Shown piece after piece: positions 44,040-46,031 of a stretch of 46,031 nt of DNA. Source of the stretch: Bacteroidales bacterium. Its GTDB lineage: Bacteria; Bacteroidota; Bacteroidia; Bacteroidales; UBA10428. Location: the NCBI GenBank assembly GCA_016933335.1, contig JAFGBD010000056.1, positions 1-46,031 of the forward strand, written 5' to 3'. A model generated the notes under the pieces. That model was not told the origin of the DNA. It was given only the letters and a program-made list of their open reading frames with translations, and searched no databases. The position numbers and the translations under genes were made by a program. The stretch's first letter is position 1, and the number at the start of each line of letters is the position of its first letter.

Positions 44040-45132
44040 AATTCTTTATATATTAAAGCTTCCCCCTCCTGTTACTGGAGCTACAATAATGAATAAATAT
44101 ATTGCAGAAAGTTCATTATTGCGGAAAAATTTTAAGGTTATACTTTTAGGTATTTCTTACAAGGATAAAATTGATGATATCAGAATCCTATCAGTAAAAA
44201 AAATCTTTACAATTATTTCAACTTGCTTTAAGTTGATATATAAATTAATTATAAACAATCCCGATTTAATATATTTCCAGATTTCTCCTCATGGTATTGC
44301 TTTTTTTAGGGATTTAACATATGTTTTATTAATTAAATTCTTCAATAAACCTATTATCTATCATATCCATGGTAAAGGCATTCAAAAATTTATTAATGGT
44401 TCAGCATTGAAAAAGAGAATTTACTCCTATGTTTTTAAAAATGAATGGTTAATTTGCTTAGCTAATAGCCTGACTTACGATATAAATGGTATATTTAACA
44501 AAGAACCCTATATCGTGAATAATGCGATTCCAAATTCGCTTTTGGATATAGACATAAAAAAGAATAATTCTACATTAAATTTATTGTTTATTTCCAATCT
44601 TCTTTTATCAAAGGGAATTTATGCTTATATATCATCATTAGAAATTCTTAATAAATTAAGGAACAATATTAAATTCAAAGGTTTAATTGTTGGAAAGGTA
44701 GTTGAAGTAACAGAAGAAATGTTAAATGAGAAAATTTATAATGCAGGTTTAGCAGGTATGGTAGAGTATTTTGGCCCGAAATATGATAATGAAAAACTCA
44801 ATACTTTAATTTATTCAGATATTTTAGTATATCCAACTTACAACGATGCCTGGCCACTTGTTATTCTTGAAGCCATGCAATTTGGATTACCTGTTATTGC
44901 TACAAAAGAAGGAGCAATACCTGAAATTGTTGATGATGGAGTTACTGGTTTTTTAGTAGAAAAACACAGACCTGATCAAATTGCTGAAAAGCTTGAAATA
45001 CTAATTAATAATTCTGAATTAAGGAAAAGCATGGGAGAAGCGGGAAGAAAAAAATTTATTGAGAAATACACACTTGATGTTTTTGAAAAAAATATGCTGG
45101 ATGTTTTTAGTGATGTGCTAAAGAGAATTTGA
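44032..45132 (+). CDS. Glycosyltransferase family 4
   Basis: A 366-residue GT-B enzyme from GTG 44032, which overlaps the preceding stop by 8 bases; a TTG at 44017 would add five residues. The N-terminus KILYILKLPPPVTGATIMNK has the PPVTG loop common in this group. The donor domain has NLLFISNLLLSKGIYAYISS and the complete block DAWPLVILEAMQFGLPVIAT with the two EX7E glutamates, then VDDGVTGFLVEKHRPDQIAE. It transfers a hexose-type sugar, identity unknown. Confidence 0.88.
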   Translation: MNKILYILKLPPPVTGATIMNKYIAESSLLRKNFKVILLGISYKDKIDDIRILSVKKIFTIISTCFKLIYKLIINNPDLIYFQISPHGIAFFRDLTYVLLIKFFNKPIIYHIHGKGIQKFINGSALKKRIYSYVFKNEWLICLANSLTYDINGIFNKEPYIVNNAIPNSLLDIDIKKNNSTLNLLFISNLLLSKGIYAYISSLEILNKLRNNIKFKGLIVGKVVEVTEEMLNEKIYNAGLAGMVEYFGPKYDNEKLNTLIYSDILVYPTYNDAWPLVILEAMQFGLPVIATKEGAIPEIVDDGVTGFLVEKHRPDQIAEKLEILINNSELRKSMGEAGRKKFIEKYTLDVFEKNMLDVFSDVLKRI

Positions 45133-45139
45133 TTCTAAA

Positions 45140-45940
45140 ATGGTAAGATATGATTTTTATGGTCTTAGCGTAGATTCGTTTACTAAAGATGAATTAAGAA
45201 AAAAATTATTGCTTTCAATAAAAAAAAAGAAGTCTTTAGTTTTATATGGACATGCATTGTGGTCAATTCCGATGATGAAGAAATACCCAGAAATCTATAT
45301 TTATGGTAATAAAGCAGATATTTTGGTTACCGACGGTCATCCATTTTATCTATTATGTAAAAAAATTAAAAATATACCTTTAAAAGATGAAATATCCATT
45401 CCGCAAAGTATATATATTTTACTTGAATTAGCGAATGAAAACGGATATAAAGTGTTTTTGCTTGGTGCAGACAAAGAAACGAATCTGATAGCGCAAAAAA
45501 ATATTAAAAACAAATATCTAAATATTGTTGAGTGCAATGGTATCGATGGTTATTTTTCAGAAAAAGATTACGATCGAATAATAAATAAAATAAATGTATT
45601 TTCTCCTGATATACTATTAATTGGTATTTCATCCCCTAAAAAAGAAATTCTTTCTTTGGCATGGAAGAAAAGTTTAAATGTTGGCATAATTATACCATGC
45701 GGTGGTATGATTGATATTTTAGCAGGAAAAACTAAACTTACGCCAAAATTCATAAAAAAGTGTGGATTAGCCTCTTTTTATCGCGTTATTCAGGAACCAA
45801 GAAGGTTATATAAAAGATACTCTTTTATTTATGGCTTTTTATTCTTTAATTTCTTACCTGTTTTTGTTTGGAATGTATTAATTCTGAGGAAAAAGAATTT
45901 TTCAATACCAGAATATTATAATATCAAATATCAATATTAA
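45140..45940 (+). CDS. WecG/TagA/CpsF-family glycosyltransferase (GT26)
   Basis: A 266-residue enzyme of the WecG/TagA family, which transfers N-acetylmannosamine or similar sugars to a lipid-linked first sugar. Visible are VDSFTKDELR, DILVTDGHPFYLL (the catalytic Asp in TDG; the family's usual NADG is TDG here), GYKVFLLGADKETN, PDILLIGISSPKKE and PCGGMIDILAGKTKLTPKF. The C-terminal aromatic, hydrophobic region (YGFLFFNFLPVFVWNVLIL) may dock to the membrane. It would add the second sugar of the repeat. It is the last gene before the putative IS21 end. Confidence 0.88.
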   Translation: MVRYDFYGLSVDSFTKDELRKKLLLSIKKKKSLVLYGHALWSIPMMKKYPEIYIYGNKADILVTDGHPFYLLCKKIKNIPLKDEISIPQSIYILLELANENGYKVFLLGADKETNLIAQKNIKNKYLNIVECNGIDGYFSEKDYDRIINKINVFSPDILLIGISSPKKEILSLAWKKSLNVGIIIPCGGMIDILAGKTKLTPKFIKKCGLASFYRVIQEPRRLYKRYSFIYGFLFFNFLPVFVWNVLILRKKNFSIPEYYNIKYQY

Positions 45941-45945
45941 TTCGT

Positions 45946-46031
45946 TGTAAACGGTAAATAACAATGTATCATTTTCAGCAAATAAGAATGTACCAATTTC
46001 AGCAAATAACGATGTACATTTTTCAGCAAAT
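45946..46031 (+). mobile_element. Putative left end of an IS21-family element (partial)
   Basis: Starting with TGTAAACGG at 45946, the end of the window holds three 24-bp units (45957–45980, 45981–46004, 46005–46028) of the form AATAA..ATGTA…TTTCAGCA, and the first bases of a fourth. IS21-family ends begin with TG and carry several short direct repeats that bind the IstA transposase, and similar ATGTAC…TTTCAGC units occur in Bacteroidota IS21 members. The transposase genes would lie beyond the window. A CRISPR is excluded because there are no spacers. Confidence 0.55.

Noticed and set aside
45957..46031. CRISPR array
   Set aside because: The repeats are directly adjacent with no spacers and are imperfect, as in transposon ends.

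Overview
The window reads as chromosomal DNA of a member of the Bacteroidota, most likely a Bacteroidales/Marinilabiliales-type lineage; I cannot name a species. The evidence is a fused MurF–alanine racemase gene, a GldB-type lipoprotein, two secreted proteins with type IX secretion (T9SS) C-terminal sorting domains, promoters of the Bacteroidota form (TTG, about 17–20 bases, TAnnTTTG), few Shine-Dalgarno sites, and many small lipoproteins. No tRNA, rRNA or CRISPR array was seen.

Layout. (1) 1–6.8 kb is an accessory patch: two divergent AAA ATPase/DUF4143 genes, each followed by a truncated copy of a YjbR/MmcQ gene (one with two stop codons, one cleanly truncated). A third, full-length YjbR copy lies at 6.4 kb. 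Between them are an AraC–TolB-like–TPR regulator and a lipoprotein. (2) 6.8–22.7 kb is mostly housekeeping: DUF502 membrane protein, murF-alr, three small envelope genes, an unrecognised two-gene membrane operon, a TPR–M1 peptidase with GldB, an outer-membrane barrel, nadE, an orphan sugar-binding lipoprotein, rpmH (51 codons, placed by reading the minus strand), a DUF4160/DUF2442 pair and purD. (3) 22.8–30.6 kb holds two large T9SS cargo genes on the minus strand: a 1758-residue beta-helix/von Willebrand A protein and a VIT-domain protein. (4) 30.7–45.9 kb is a single-direction surface polysaccharide locus: a Wzc-type tyrosine kinase/chain-length protein, a HTH–nucleotidyltransferase-like protein, flippase, polymerase, seven glycosyltransferases (two GT2, three GT4, one GT61, one WecG/TagA type) and three methyltransferases. 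From about 33.9 kb it is much more AT-rich than the core genes, as expected of exchangeable polysaccharide loci. (5) The last 86 bases look like the left end of an IS21-family element running out of the window.

How the genes work together. The locus at 30.7–45.9 kb should build a lipid-linked repeat unit, flip it (Wzx), polymerise it (Wzy) and control length and export (Wzc). No initiating sugar-phosphate transferase, nucleotide-sugar enzyme or outer-membrane Wza gene is in view, so these must lie elsewhere. murF-alr and DUF502 serve the envelope; GldB, the barrel and the two sorting-domain proteins belong to the T9SS/outer-membrane side. Several gene ends carry clear hairpin terminators, and some intergenic G/C-rich hairpins look like dispersed repeats.
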